Shown here: positions 1 through 8,480 of the stretch, one piece after another
Layout: each line of letters starts with the position of its first letter
How positions within the stretch are numbered: the stretch's first letter is position 1
NCBI GenBank assembly: GCA_965220775.1
Contig: OZ244845.1
Coordinates: forward strand, 1,612,001 to 1,676,000
Reading direction: 5' to 3'
Length of the DNA: 64,000 bases
Source: G963664835 sp965220775
GTDB lineage: Bacteria; Chloroflexota; UBA6077; FW602-bin22; JBCLEL01
Translations under genes and position numbers: made by a program
The notes under the pieces: generated by a model
Seen by the model: only the letters and a program-made list of their open reading frames with translations
Database searches by the model: none
Told to the model about the DNA's origin: nothing

Positions 1-38
1 ATTCCAGGAATGACGCGGCTTGGCGTGAAAACCAGAGT

Positions 39-644
39 TTACGACCGGTGGGTGGCATTGGGTAGAAGCTTGCCGGCTAGTTCGCTGGCAGGAACGAATT
101 CGCCGCGATCGATTTGTTCCATTCCCTCAGAAATGTGTTCTCGAATCGCGGGATCATCCGCCATTTCCTTTAAGGTATTGCGTACCTCTTCTCTCCATTC
201 TTCCACATGATAGTCTTGTATATCTTGGATCGGAATGACCGGGCGACGGTTGCCTGATGCCCTGGCTCGCCGCCATGGTGTGCCTTGGCCGTGAGTCAAC
301 TCGGATAATTCTTCGGCACTCTGACCCCCATATATCGCGAACACGCGCTCAATCAGGTCTCTCTCTCTAAGGCCAAGGGGATCGGACTTGGCATTCGCAA
401 TCTCCTGCGAAACAGGAGCGTCCTTGTATTGCTTCAATGCGTCATACAAATCAGAAACAACCGGACCGAGTTGCCATGCCTCAAAGTCTTGATGGATCAG
501 CCGCTCTCTATGAATGCTCAACATGCGAGCCTGAGCAAAATACACTAATTTCTGTAAGTGCATGGGTGTAAGAGTCTTACCGTGCTTACGCGCATACTGA
601 ATAAATGCATTCGCAATGGAGCGAGCATCGTACACTGTTCCCAT
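39..644 (-). CDS. Panacea-domain (SocA/DUF4065-like) antitoxin
   Basis: A 201-residue protein resembling the Panacea/SocA-like (DUF4065, GepA) domain. The N-terminus has the family pattern in which a start like ARSIANAFI is followed by LTPMHLQKLVYFAQA (about residues 8-40) and then EAWQLGPVVSDLYDALK (about 55-71). Panacea proteins act as antitoxins that neutralise many unrelated toxins encoded next to them. A GGAGG-type ribosome site lies just before the ATG at 644. The upstream gene on the same strand (721-1023) is the obvious candidate partner but carries an early amber stop, so this may be an antitoxin that outlived its toxin. Family assignment is fairly sure; the identity of the partner is inference. 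Confidence 0.8.
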   Translation of the reverse strand: MGTVYDARSIANAFIQYARKHGKTLTPMHLQKLVYFAQARMLSIHRERLIHQDFEAWQLGPVVSDLYDALKQYKDAPVSQEIANAKSDPLGLRERDLIERVFAIYGGQSAEELSELTHGQGTPWRRARASGNRRPVIPIQDIQDYHVEEWREEVRNTLKEMADDPAIREHISEGMEQIDRGEFVPASELAGKLLPNATHRS

Positions 645-720
645 GATGTTCCTCCGCGTAAATTCCTCCTAGTCCGTGTGTAGGACAAATGTTAGCATGT
701 TGTTTCAAACGACCCAAGTA

Positions 721-1023
721 TTATATAAATCCCTTCTCAAACTCATGGATTACGTGAGCCTTTGAGTCGTGCATGCCTGAGAAAGTACTAGTGTGATGTA
801 TTACTGCCGCGGTTTTTGGCTCTTGCCCATGATAGGTCTCAGTAGCGGCTTTCTTGATACGGATGTTTAGCGCCTGAATCTTACCAGCGTGCTCGCTGGC
901 ATCGGCGAGGAATACGATCTCTTGCAGTAAAATACCACATACACGTTTGAAGAATATGACTCGCCCTGCGAGCTCAGCAGTAACGTCGGCTACGTTCTGT
1001 TGGAATGCCTAGTCATCCAACAT
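721..1023 (-). pseudogene. Broken small gene upstream of the Panacea antitoxin (amber at codon 5)
   Basis: The minus strand has an ATG at 1021-1023 behind a clear AAGGAG site, but codon 5 is TAG (1009-1011). The same frame then stays open for about 95 codons to a TAA at 721-723. The reading has ordinary protein composition (for example AGRVIFFKRVCGILLQEIVF), ending in ...HEFEKGFI. No ATG, GTG or TTG follows the TAG until late in the frame. It lies 76 bases upstream of the Panacea gene on the same strand, where a cognate toxin would be expected. I do not recognise the family. The likeliest reading is a toxin gene inactivated by a nonsense mutation; a base-call error is the main alternative. 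Confidence 0.5.
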
Positions 1024-1371
1024 ATTGCTCCTTTTTTTGGATGTTGATCGCCGGTCGATTAGGAGTCCATGCGCTTGCCAGATTACAGATAGGGCCGCTT
1101 GCGTCGCATTGTATAAAGCTCCCCTATGAAAGCATGTCCCGGACTCCGATCCGGGATAGAAGCTCCAAAGTTAGTGCAGGCAGAAAAATGTAGCGCGGGG
1201 GCTTGTCCCCCGCCTAGGCCGCGCCGCTAGTCCGCCGGCGTTGCACCACTCGGCGCCGTCGCCTTTTCATCCCCTAATGTGGCCTGCGCAAGGGGCCATA
1301 GGTGATTCTCGCGAAAGGCTGCCTCGTATCCCGATCCCGGGCCTGAATCCAGCGGATGCCTGGACGCGCTC
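1024..1371. repeat. Intergenic composite of dispersed palindromic repeats
   Basis: No gene is seen here. From about 1130 it holds several modules found elsewhere in the window: an AAGCATGTCCCGGACTCCGA module (also at 39017, 39316 and 59407), a palindrome built on GCGGGGGCTTGTCCCCCGC near 1195-1215, and a CATCCCCTAATGTGGCC-type module near 1270. The part from about 1160 to 1300 is a diverged direct copy of 12755-12890. Confidence 0.7.
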
Positions 1372-2397
1372 CTACTGCAAGTCCAGCTTGCGCAAAGCCT
1401 CTTCGGCTTCCCTACGCACTTGGGGATCTGGATGTCGCGCGATGATCCACGTCAGTCCGGACCGCGCCTTCTCGTCGCCGCGCTTAGCTAGCTCCATCGC
1501 CTCCGCGTCACGGTTGTCGTAGTAGGACCAGTCCCGATCGGCGATGGTCAGGTCGAAATCCTTCCAATAGTACTGCAACTCTCGCGATTCCCAGCCCTCA
1601 TATATCTCGTCCCAAGTTCCGCCGGAGTTGTGCGGCTTGAGGCAAAAGTCGAGGATCGGCTGGTTCGGGCTCTGATAACGATAGTCGACCGACAGGCGAA
1701 TCCGATCGTCGGTCAAATTCGGCAACGCCTGGTGAATCGCCAGGCTATGGAAAATCAGCGCGTCGCCTGGTTGATAGTCCGTCGTGAGCCATTCACCACC
1801 CAACTCCCGGGAGTCGACTCCCATCCCTCCGGCTCCGAGGGCCAAGTGATACTCGCGAACGCCCTGACGATGCGAACGAGGCATGATCGCCAATCCGCCT
1901 AGCTCCCTCGGACAATCCCCCAAGGGAACCCAGCAAGAATATGTCTCGGTCGTACCCTGGATGTGGACGAAGTCCTGGTGGGGTGGTGTGGCGAACTCAT
2001 TGTTCTTGGGAAACATTATCCGAGCGATTTTGTTCGCGTGGGGTAAGACTTGGTCGCCCAGCAGAGCCCCCATCACTTGGATGATGGCCGGCGAGTGGCC
2101 GAGCCGATGGAATCCCTCGACTGTCTGGATTTCGCCGTAGACCTTCACGTAGTCCGGCTCCGGGTCCAGGTAAATCCGTTCGCCATGGGCGATCCCGTCG
2201 GCTGGATCCGTTCCCGCCTTGAGCCACCCTCCCTCCGCGCATACCTCAAGAACTTCCTTCCTGAGGGTCCCAACCTGTCCGGCGTCGAGCAGGCCGTTAA
2301 AGAAAAGATAGCCCTCTCGCGCAATTCGTTCGCGCAACTCGCTGCCATCGCCTAAGGCGTCATTTGATGCTACGAGGTCGTTCACTTGCACAGCCAT
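1372..2397 (-). CDS. Phytanoyl-CoA dioxygenase (PhyH) family protein, copy 1
   Basis: A 341-residue Fe(II)/2-oxoglutarate-dependent oxygenase of the PhyH superfamily. The metal triad is visible: H140 and D142 in TPPHQDFVHIQG and the distal His near 222 in GDALIFHSLAIHQALPN. An arginine follows in RIRLSVDYRYQ, the usual 2-oxoglutarate carboxylate ligand. Such enzymes hydroxylate small organic molecules; the substrate cannot be told from sequence. It is the last of four tandem paralogues on this strand, separated from each other by roughly 80-105 bases, so they are probably co-transcribed. The C-terminal end (about residues 290-341) is a charged helical segment shared by all four. Confidence 0.85.
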   Translation of the reverse strand: MAVQVNDLVASNDALGDGSELRERIAREGYLFFNGLLDAGQVGTLRKEVLEVCAEGGWLKAGTDPADGIAHGERIYLDPEPDYVKVYGEIQTVEGFHRLGHSPAIIQVMGALLGDQVLPHANKIARIMFPKNNEFATPPHQDFVHIQGTTETYSCWVPLGDCPRELGGLAIMPRSHRQGVREYHLALGAGGMGVDSRELGGEWLTTDYQPGDALIFHSLAIHQALPNLTDDRIRLSVDYRYQSPNQPILDFCLKPHNSGGTWDEIYEGWESRELQYYWKDFDLTIADRDWSYYDNRDAEAMELAKRGDEKARSGLTWIIARHPDPQVRREAEEALRKLDLQ

Positions 2398-2492
2398 TTC
2401 CTGTAACCATCTCCTGAAGTCGGGCCTTGGCGGCCGCGAATCGTTACCCTCTTCTGCCGGTGAAGTAGCATAGTCCTCTTACGCTTAGGGCC

Positions 2493-3533
2493 CTACCCCT
2501 TGCCCTCGGAGGCGGCAGCCAGCATTCGCAGTGCCTCTTCGGCCGCCTTCTTTTTCTCCGGCCTGGGATCGCGCGCGATGATCCGCGTCAGGGCGGAACG
2601 CCCGATGGGATCGCCCTTTTTTGCCAACTCCATCGCCTCGGCGTCGCGCTTGTCGTAGTAGGACCAGTCTCGTTCGCCAATCTTCACGTCTAGGTTCTGC
2701 CAATAGTATTGGAGGTCTTTCGACTTCCAACCACTGTAGATTTCTTCCCAGGAACTCTTGACGTTATGCGGCCCGAGGTAAGCTTCTACAATGGGTTGAC
2801 TCGCCGCCTGATACCGATAGTCAACTGAAAATCGCATGCGGTCTAGGGTCGTATTTGGTAGCGACTTGTGTACCGTCATGCTGTGAAAGATCAACGCGTC
2901 ACCGGCCCTATAGTCGGTAGTTAGCCACTCGCCCGCCAGATACTCGGCGTCTACACCCATGCCGCCGGCGCCCAACTCGGGGTGATACTCGAAAACGCCC
3001 TGTTGGTGCGAGCCGGCCAGAACGCTCAACCCGCCTAGCTCTCTCGGACAGTCGCCAAGCGAGATCCAGCAGGAGTAGGTCTCGGTCGACCCCTGAATAT
3101 GGACGAAGTCCTGATGCGGTGGGGTGGCAAACTGATTGTTTTGGGGGAACATAAGTCGGGCAATCTTCGTCGCGTGGGGCAGAACTTCCTCGCCGACCAT
3201 TTTCCCCATGAGGTCCAAGATCTCCGGCGCGTGGGCCAGCTTATGAAAGCTCTCCAGCCTCTGGACTCCGTCGTAGACCTCAAGATAGTCAGGTTCCGGC
3301 TCCAGATATGTGCGCTCGCCATTCGCTATCCCGTCCACCAGGGGAGCGCCTTCTTTTAGCCAACCGCCCCGCTGACAGACCTCAAGAACGTCGCGGCGCA
3401 GGTCCTGGACTTGGCCAGGATCCAATAGCTCGCGAAAGAATAGATAACCGCTCCGGTCCATTCTTCGGCGCAGTTCTTCGCTATCGTCCGCGACTTCGTT
3501 GGAAACAACATATACATTCATGTCCACGGCCAT
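2493..3533 (-). CDS. Phytanoyl-CoA dioxygenase (PhyH) family protein, copy 2
   Basis: A 346-residue paralogue of the neighbouring oxygenases. It keeps the HxD pair in ATPPHQDFVHIQG, the distal His in IFHSMTVHKSLPN and the Arg in RMRFSVDYRYQ, so it should be a working Fe(II)/2-oxoglutarate enzyme. The N-terminus MAVDMNVYVVSNEV aligns with copies 1 and 3 and fixes the start. The C-terminal tail is rich in Lys and Glu and ends in a short Ala/Ser run. Substrate unknown. It sits second from the 3' end of the array. Confidence 0.85.
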   Translation of the reverse strand: MAVDMNVYVVSNEVADDSEELRRRMDRSGYLFFRELLDPGQVQDLRRDVLEVCQRGGWLKEGAPLVDGIANGERTYLEPEPDYLEVYDGVQRLESFHKLAHAPEILDLMGKMVGEEVLPHATKIARLMFPQNNQFATPPHQDFVHIQGSTETYSCWISLGDCPRELGGLSVLAGSHQQGVFEYHPELGAGGMGVDAEYLAGEWLTTDYRAGDALIFHSMTVHKSLPNTTLDRMRFSVDYRYQAASQPIVEAYLGPHNVKSSWEEIYSGWKSKDLQYYWQNLDVKIGERDWSYYDKRDAEAMELAKKGDPIGRSALTRIIARDPRPEKKKAAEEALRMLAAASEGKG

Positions 3534-3615
3534 TGAGCTTTACCTCCCCAAGATGTTCTACCGGTGTCCTCTGATGTTTGGTCTGATCGGTACGATTGAC
3601 GGACCCGAAAAGTTG

Positions 3616-4653
3616 CTACTGCTTGCCGGCAGTAACGGCGTCCAACACTCGGAGCGCCTCTTCGGCGGCCCTCCTCTTCTCTGGCCTCGTATCACGAACG
3701 AAAATCCGGTTCAATGCCGGCCGCGCGGTCTCGTCGCCCTTTAGCGCGAGTTCTAAAGCCTCTGCGTCTCTCTTGTCGTAGTTGGACCAATCCCGCTCGC
3801 CGAGCCTGACGCCTTGCTCTTGCCAGTAATACTGGAATTCGGTCGACTCCCAACCCGGATATATGTCGTCCCACGAGGTCGAGTAATGCGGCATTAGGAA
3901 CGTGTCCAGCATCGGTTCGCTCACCCCTTGGTAGCGATAGTCAGTCGAGAGTCGCATTCTGTCCGGCGTGCTATTCGCCAGCGACTGGTGCAGCGTCAGG
4001 CTGTGAAGGATGAGCGCGTCGCCCGCCAGATAATCGGTCGTCAACCAATCGCCTCTCAGGCTCTCCGCATCCGCCTTCATCCCGCCGGCGCCTAACGACA
4101 GATGGTACTTGTGAACGCCCTTCTTGTGGGATCGTGGCAGTACGCTCAGTCCGCCCAGCTCCGTCGGGCAGTTCCCCAAAGGCATCCAGCAAGTGTAAGT
4201 CTCGGTCGTCCCTTGGATATGGACGAAGTCTTGATGCGGCGGAGTCGCGTGCTGATTGTTCTGCGGAAACATCAGCCGGGCTATCTTTGCCGGATGGGGG
4301 AGTACCTCCTCGCCCACAAGCGTCTCCATCAAGTCCACAATTCCCCGAGAGTGAGCCAACGCGTGAAAGCTCTCCACCTTCTGGACCTCTTGGTAAACTT
4401 CCAGAAAGTCGGGCTCCGGTTCTACATAGATGCGCTCGCCGTTTGCTACCCCGTTGATCAACTCCTCGCCTGTCTTGAGCCATCCGGCTTGTTGCAGCAC
4501 CTTCAGTACGTCCGTGCGCACTTCCAAATTCGATGCCGGGTCCACAAGCTCGCGAAAGAACAGATACCCCTCTTCATCCATCCGCTCGCGCAACTCGTTT
4601 GCGTCTTCCAAGATGTCGTTGGACACGACATATTCATTCAGTTTGACTGCCAC
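3616..4653 (-). CDS. Phytanoyl-CoA dioxygenase (PhyH) family protein, copy 3
   Basis: A 345-residue member of the same four-gene array. Iron ligands are seen in HATPPHQDFVHIQG and LILHSLTLHQSLANS, and the cosubstrate Arg in RMRLSTDYRYQ. The segment just before the metal site, KIARLMFPQNNQ, is nearly the same in copies 2 and 3, which points to fairly recent duplication. A CCTCC-complement ribosome site precedes the start. The array as a whole suggests several related oxidations on a shared scaffold, but no substrate-defining partner gene lies nearby. Confidence 0.85.
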   Translation of the reverse strand: MAVKLNEYVVSNDILEDANELRERMDEEGYLFFRELVDPASNLEVRTDVLKVLQQAGWLKTGEELINGVANGERIYVEPEPDFLEVYQEVQKVESFHALAHSRGIVDLMETLVGEEVLPHPAKIARLMFPQNNQHATPPHQDFVHIQGTTETYTCWMPLGNCPTELGGLSVLPRSHKKGVHKYHLSLGAGGMKADAESLRGDWLTTDYLAGDALILHSLTLHQSLANSTPDRMRLSTDYRYQGVSEPMLDTFLMPHYSTSWDDIYPGWESTEFQYYWQEQGVRLGERDWSNYDKRDAEALELALKGDETARPALNRIFVRDTRPEKRRAAEEALRVLDAVTAGKQ

Positions 4654-4757
4654 CGGACTCTACCTCCTGGTTCGCGCGATTTATCTCTCAGTTGGGACGA
4701 CCTTTCCTGACATTAGCATTACGATTTCTACTATGCAAAAGAACTGTCCATTCGGAG

Positions 4758-5804
4758 TTAGTTGTCACTTGTCTTCGCCGCTATCGAGCAATTCAGCGCG
4801 GCAAGCGCCTCCTCGAACTCTTGGCGTTTTCTTGGATCAGGTTCTCGTTCGATCATCCTCGTCAGGACTGGGCGAGCGACGTCGTTGCCCTGCCGAGCGA
4901 GCTCTAGAGCCTCCGCGTCCCTCTTGTCGTAGAAGCGAGAGTCGCGGACCACGGTTTCCACGTCGAGATTCCTCCAGTAATATTGTAGGTCGCTCGACTC
5001 CCAGCCGGCGTAAACCTCCTCCCATCCCATGTTCGCCACGTGCGGATCCAGGAACGCGCCTACGATCGGCTCCCGTGCGTTCTGATATCGGTAGTCTACC
5101 GACAGCCTCAGCCTATCGGTCGTGTTTGGCAGCGCCCGATGTATTGCGTGGCTGTGAAAAATCAGTGCGTCACCGATCTCGTAGTCGACGCTCAACCAAT
5201 CGCCGGTCAACTCGTCGTCCGGCACCCCAAGAAATCCCGCTCCTCGGGTAACATGGTGATCGTATATGCCGGCCTTGTGAGAACCCCTCAGCGCTACCAA
5301 TCCTCCATGTTCACGCGGGCAGTCCCCCAGAGGTATCCAGCATGTGAACGTCTCTGGATCTCCCTGAATGTGTATGAAGTCCTGGTGGGATGGCGTGGCC
5401 GCCACCGACTCGGCTGGGAACACTACCCTGGCAATGTTGGTCGGATGGACCAAGACCGGGTCTCCAACCAAGCATTTAATGACGTCAATGATCTCAGTCG
5501 AGTGCGCCAAACTGTGGAACGCTTCCAGCTTGTAGATGTCTCGGTAGATTTCATAGAAATCCGGCTCCGGCTCGGCGCAGGCGCGTGACGGTTCGGCGAT
5601 ACAATCCGATGGATTCGATCCGGCCTTGATCCATCCGTGGCGTTCGCAAATCTCCGCCACTTGCCCCCGCAAGCACCTGATACTTTCGACGTCAATCAAT
5701 CCGCTGAAGAACAAATAACCATCTGCGGCTGCTCGACGCCTGAGTTCGACGCCGTCTCCCAGCGCTTCGTTCGCCGGTATGAAGTCCGTTGTTGCCAGCT
5801 GCAT
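4758..5804 (-). CDS. Phytanoyl-CoA dioxygenase (PhyH) family protein, copy 4
   Basis: The most diverged and most 5' of the four PhyH paralogues, about 348 residues. The frame is open to 5939, but I place the start at ATG 5804 because MQLATTDFIPANEALGDG aligns with the starts of the other copies and an AGGAG site precedes it. Metal ligands appear in TPSHQDFIHIQG (HxD) and LIFHSHAIHRALPN, with Arg in RLRLSVDYRYQ. The more divergent core suggests a different substrate or an older duplication. Confidence 0.82.
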   Translation of the reverse strand: MQLATTDFIPANEALGDGVELRRRAAADGYLFFSGLIDVESIRCLRGQVAEICERHGWIKAGSNPSDCIAEPSRACAEPEPDFYEIYRDIYKLEAFHSLAHSTEIIDVIKCLVGDPVLVHPTNIARVVFPAESVAATPSHQDFIHIQGDPETFTCWIPLGDCPREHGGLVALRGSHKAGIYDHHVTRGAGFLGVPDDELTGDWLSVDYEIGDALIFHSHAIHRALPNTTDRLRLSVDYRYQNAREPIVGAFLDPHVANMGWEEVYAGWESSDLQYYWRNLDVETVVRDSRFYDKRDAEALELARQGNDVARPVLTRMIEREPDPRKRQEFEEALAALNCSIAAKTSDN

Positions 5805-6123
5805 CCTCGACTCCTGATGTCGTGAATCGTAGCATACGTGGGTAACGTTGGCCTCTCCGCCTTGGCGAGTCAACTGCGACTCGAAGATCCGCATTGTCTC
5901 ATTGAAGTGGACGGGCTCAGACTCAATGAGCGGAGACACAGCAGACTTAACCTCGAATCAGAACCGCCCCGTCTGATCTCGCGTCGGCGTATCGTTAGAG
6001 GACGCGGACGCCTCGCGAGAACCGCACGACGGCGCGCATGTGGAGGCCGGGGGTACTGCCTACTCCAATTTTGCAACAATACAGTGACAACGCTTGACAA
6101 AGCGTCCCTTTTAGAGGACAAAT

Positions 6124-6411
6124 ATGGAGATCCTCTACACCGAGATTTTCGAAAAGTGGCTCAAAGGACTTCGTGACCAACGAGCCAAGGTTTCGGTCGC
6201 ATCTCGCATTGAACGTATCGAAGAAGCCAACTTTGGAGACTACAGGTCGGTCGGCAGCAGTGTCAGCGAGCTACGAGTCAATGTTGGCAAGGGTTACCGT
6301 GTCTATTACACGATACGAAAGAGCACCACGGTAATTCTGCTATGCGGTGGCGACAAATCGAGTCAAAGAAGAGACATAGCACACGCTCAGCGGATGGCGA
6401 GCGAGCTCTAA
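6124..6411 (+). CDS. RelE/ParE-superfamily toxin, HI1419-type
   Basis: A 95-residue toxin of the addiction-module killer (HI1419/PF05973-like) type. It carries the fold's typical strings RIERIEEANFGDYRSVG, SELRVNVGKGYRVYY and VILLCGGDKSSQRRDI. These proteins usually cleave mRNA at the ribosome. The partner antitoxin starts 9 bases downstream on the same strand, with a GGAGG site overlapping the toxin stop. Note the reversed (toxin-first) order, which is usual for this subtype. Both proteins look intact. Confidence 0.88.
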   Translation: MEILYTEIFEKWLKGLRDQRAKVSVASRIERIEEANFGDYRSVGSSVSELRVNVGKGYRVYYTIRKSTTVILLCGGDKSSQRRDIAHAQRMASEL

Positions 6412-6420
6412 GGAGGCACG

Positions 6421-6696
6421 ATGAAACTCAAGAAATTCGACGTGATTGATTTTCTCGACAGTGATGAAGCGTTGATCGAATACCTTAACGTGGCATTGGC
6501 AGAGAACGATCCGAGATATTTTGCCAAGGCTCTCGGGAATGTTGCGCGGGCCAAAGGAATGTCCTCCATCTCCGAAGCTACCGGTTTGGGGCGACAGGCT
6601 CTATACCGGGCGCTTTCTAGCGAAGGCAACCCACGTATTGACACGCTGTTTAGAGTCCTCGACGCTTTGAAAGTTCGGCTTGCCATCACCCAGTAG
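6421..6696 (+). CDS. HI1420-type addiction module antidote (XRE-like HTH)
   Basis: A 91-residue antitoxin paired with the toxin just upstream. The N-terminal part, VIDFLDSDEALIEYLNVALA, is characteristic of the HI1420 antidote family. The HTH lies in about residues 40-85 (SSISEATGLGRQALYRALSS, then PRIDTLFRVLDAL). It should bind the toxin and repress the pair's promoter. Its AGGAGG site lies at the end of the toxin gene, so the two are translated from one message. Confidence 0.88.
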   Translation: MKLKKFDVIDFLDSDEALIEYLNVALAENDPRYFAKALGNVARAKGMSSISEATGLGRQALYRALSSEGNPRIDTLFRVLDALKVRLAITQ

Positions 6697-6781
6697 CTCA
6701 GTCAATGTTATCGGTCACAACATTCTTATCCTCAACGCAGATAGCTGAAGTGAATCGGACGATGACGGTGCCGGCGTTATA

Positions 6782-7966
6782 ATGCTAGACGCGTTGTCTA
6801 CTCCACTCAACCCCAATCGCATCGCCGACCTGGGACGAAAGGTGACCTCTCCCCATCTATGTTGGGCGGAGATCGACCTGGAAGCGGTCGCTCATAACGT
6901 GCGGACGATTCGCTCGATTCTTTCACCCGACGTTGAGCTATTGGCAGTGGTGAAAGCAAACGCCTATGGCCTCGGCGCCGTCCCAGTCTCTCGCGCAGTG
7001 CTCGCCGCCGGCGCAACCCGGCTGGGTGTCGCGAATCTGGCCGAGGCGGCCGAGCTCCGGCAAGCCGGCATCGCCGCGCCGATTCTGGTGCTCGGCTACA
7101 TCCCCAACTCCGAGGCTGCGCGAGTACTCGATCTGCGTGTCGCCCCGACGGTCGCATCAGCCGGCTTGGCCGACGCGCTGGACCGGACTTGCCGGAGCCG
7201 GCGAACCCAAATCCCGGTCCACATAAAGGTGGATACCGGCATGGGGCGATTCGGCCTATTACCCGGCGAGGTGGAGCCCCTCCTTCGATCGTTCGGCAGC
7301 TCGGGCAACCTGCGATTTGAAGGTATCTTCTCCCATTTCGCCACCGCCGATTCACCCGACAAGTCCTCTGCCTTACGCCAGTTGAAACAGTTCAATGCCC
7401 TCTTGAACACGCTGAAAGCGTCGGGTTTTGAATTCGCCTGCGTCCACATGGCGAATTCCGCCGCGACGCTGGCCCTGCCCCAGGCCCAGTTCGATATGGT
7501 CCGGTGCGGCTTGGCGTTGATAGGTCACAACCCGGGAGAGTCTTCGCGCCGGAGTGCGCCTCTACGTCCGGCGCTCGCTCTGAAGTCCCGCGTCGCCCGG
7601 GTCCGCAAGCTGCCGGCCGGCTCCGGCGTTGGATATGGACATGTTTTCACCACTAGCCGGCCGACTGACATCGCGCTGGCGCCGATTGGCTATGCCGAGG
7701 GATTGAGACGCGCCGTCACTGACCGCGGACGCGTCCTGATCAGAGGCCAAAAGGCCCCGTTGGTCGGCGGCGTCTCGATGGGCTACGTCACCGTGAACGC
7801 TGACGGAATTGGCGCAGAGGTAGACGATGAGGTCGTCTTGATAGGCCGGCAGGGGAGCGAAGAAATCTCCGCCGAGGAGGTTGCCGCCTGGTCCGACACC
7901 ATCGTGTACGAGGTGTTCACCGGCTTGTCCGAGCGCCTGCCCCGCATCTACCTAGGCTTCCGATAG
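6782..7966 (+). CDS. alr: Alanine racemase
   Basis: A 394-residue PLP-dependent alanine racemase that makes D-alanine for peptidoglycan in the cytoplasm. The PLP lysine is K58 in AVVKANAYGLGAV, the TIM-barrel entry motif is CWAEIDLEAVAHNVRTIR, and the catalytic Tyr of the C-terminal domain is near Y285 in GSGVGYGHVF. The APIGYAEGLRR motif follows. The first 25 residues before CWAEIDL are not conserved, so an in-frame later start is possible. Presence of alr argues for a murein wall. Confidence 0.92.
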   Translation: MLDALSTPLNPNRIADLGRKVTSPHLCWAEIDLEAVAHNVRTIRSILSPDVELLAVVKANAYGLGAVPVSRAVLAAGATRLGVANLAEAAELRQAGIAAPILVLGYIPNSEAARVLDLRVAPTVASAGLADALDRTCRSRRTQIPVHIKVDTGMGRFGLLPGEVEPLLRSFGSSGNLRFEGIFSHFATADSPDKSSALRQLKQFNALLNTLKASGFEFACVHMANSAATLALPQAQFDMVRCGLALIGHNPGESSRRSAPLRPALALKSRVARVRKLPAGSGVGYGHVFTTSRPTDIALAPIGYAEGLRRAVTDRGRVLIRGQKAPLVGGVSMGYVTVNADGIGAEVDDEVVLIGRQGSEEISAEEVAAWSDTIVYEVFTGLSERLPRIYLGFR

Positions 7967-8136
7967 CCTCCAAACTACACGATTTGGCGAACCCTGACCC
8001 CAGGCGAACGTCGATACTGCTCATCGGCGGAGACAAGACTGGCAAGGATCGGTTCTATGAAGAGTATGTACCAGTGGCCGACGATCTCTACGACGAGCAC
8101 TTGGACGAACTGCGAAAGGAGGGGTTGATCCGATGA
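7966..8136 (+). pseudogene. Decayed HigB/Gp49-type toxin remnant
   Basis: In the frame ending with TGA 8134-8136 the sequence reads like the C-terminal half of a phage-derived Gp49/HigB-type toxin: DPRRTSILLIGGDKTGKDRF, then YEEYVPVADDLYDEHLDELR. A short SKLHDL string before it matches an earlier part of such toxins, as if an internal piece had been lost. The N-terminus is missing and the remnant begins at the end of alr. The stop overlaps the ATG of the HigA-like gene (ATGA), which fits a former toxin-antitoxin operon. The start is only approximate. Confidence 0.65.
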
Positions 8137-8480
8137 GTGGACGCCATAATTTCAAGGAGCTGACTAAGAACTTTACTCCGGAGCGCCGCCGGCGCGTCGA
8201 TGAAATAAAGCGGGCTCTGATCGCCGAAATGCCTCTACATGAGCTTCGCCGGGCACGGGAGCTTACCCAGCGAGACATGGCAAAGATGCTTAAGGTAAAT
8301 CAGCCCGCCGTGTCCAAGCTTGAGCAGCGGGCCGACGTTTACGTGTCAAGCCTGCGGTCCTACATCGAGGCCGTGGGTGGACGACTTAAGATCGTCGCCG
8401 AGTTTCCCGAGGGCGAGATCGCCATCACCAACTTCTCCCAGGCTGGGGAACCCGACGACTCTCGTGTGGACAAGCCATGA
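8133..8480 (+). CDS. HigA-like XRE-family antitoxin
   Basis: A 115-residue antitoxin-type regulator. The HTH lies at about residues 35-65 (LHELRRARELTQRDMAKML, then VNQPAVSKLEQR), followed by SLRSYIEAVGGRLKIVAEF, a conserved feature of HigA partners of Gp49/HigB toxins. Its start overlaps the stop of the decayed toxin remnant by the ATGA arrangement. The antitoxin is intact while its toxin is truncated, the direction of decay expected when the toxin is harmful. Confidence 0.82.
   Translation: MSGRHNFKELTKNFTPERRRRVDEIKRALIAEMPLHELRRARELTQRDMAKMLKVNQPAVSKLEQRADVYVSSLRSYIEAVGGRLKIVAEFPEGEIAITNFSQAGEPDDSRVDKP

Noticed and set aside
1009..1011. Amber codon as a pyrrolysine or readthrough site
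   Set aside because: There is one isolated TAG and no other sign of a Pyl system; a nonsense mutation in a toxin-like gene is simpler.
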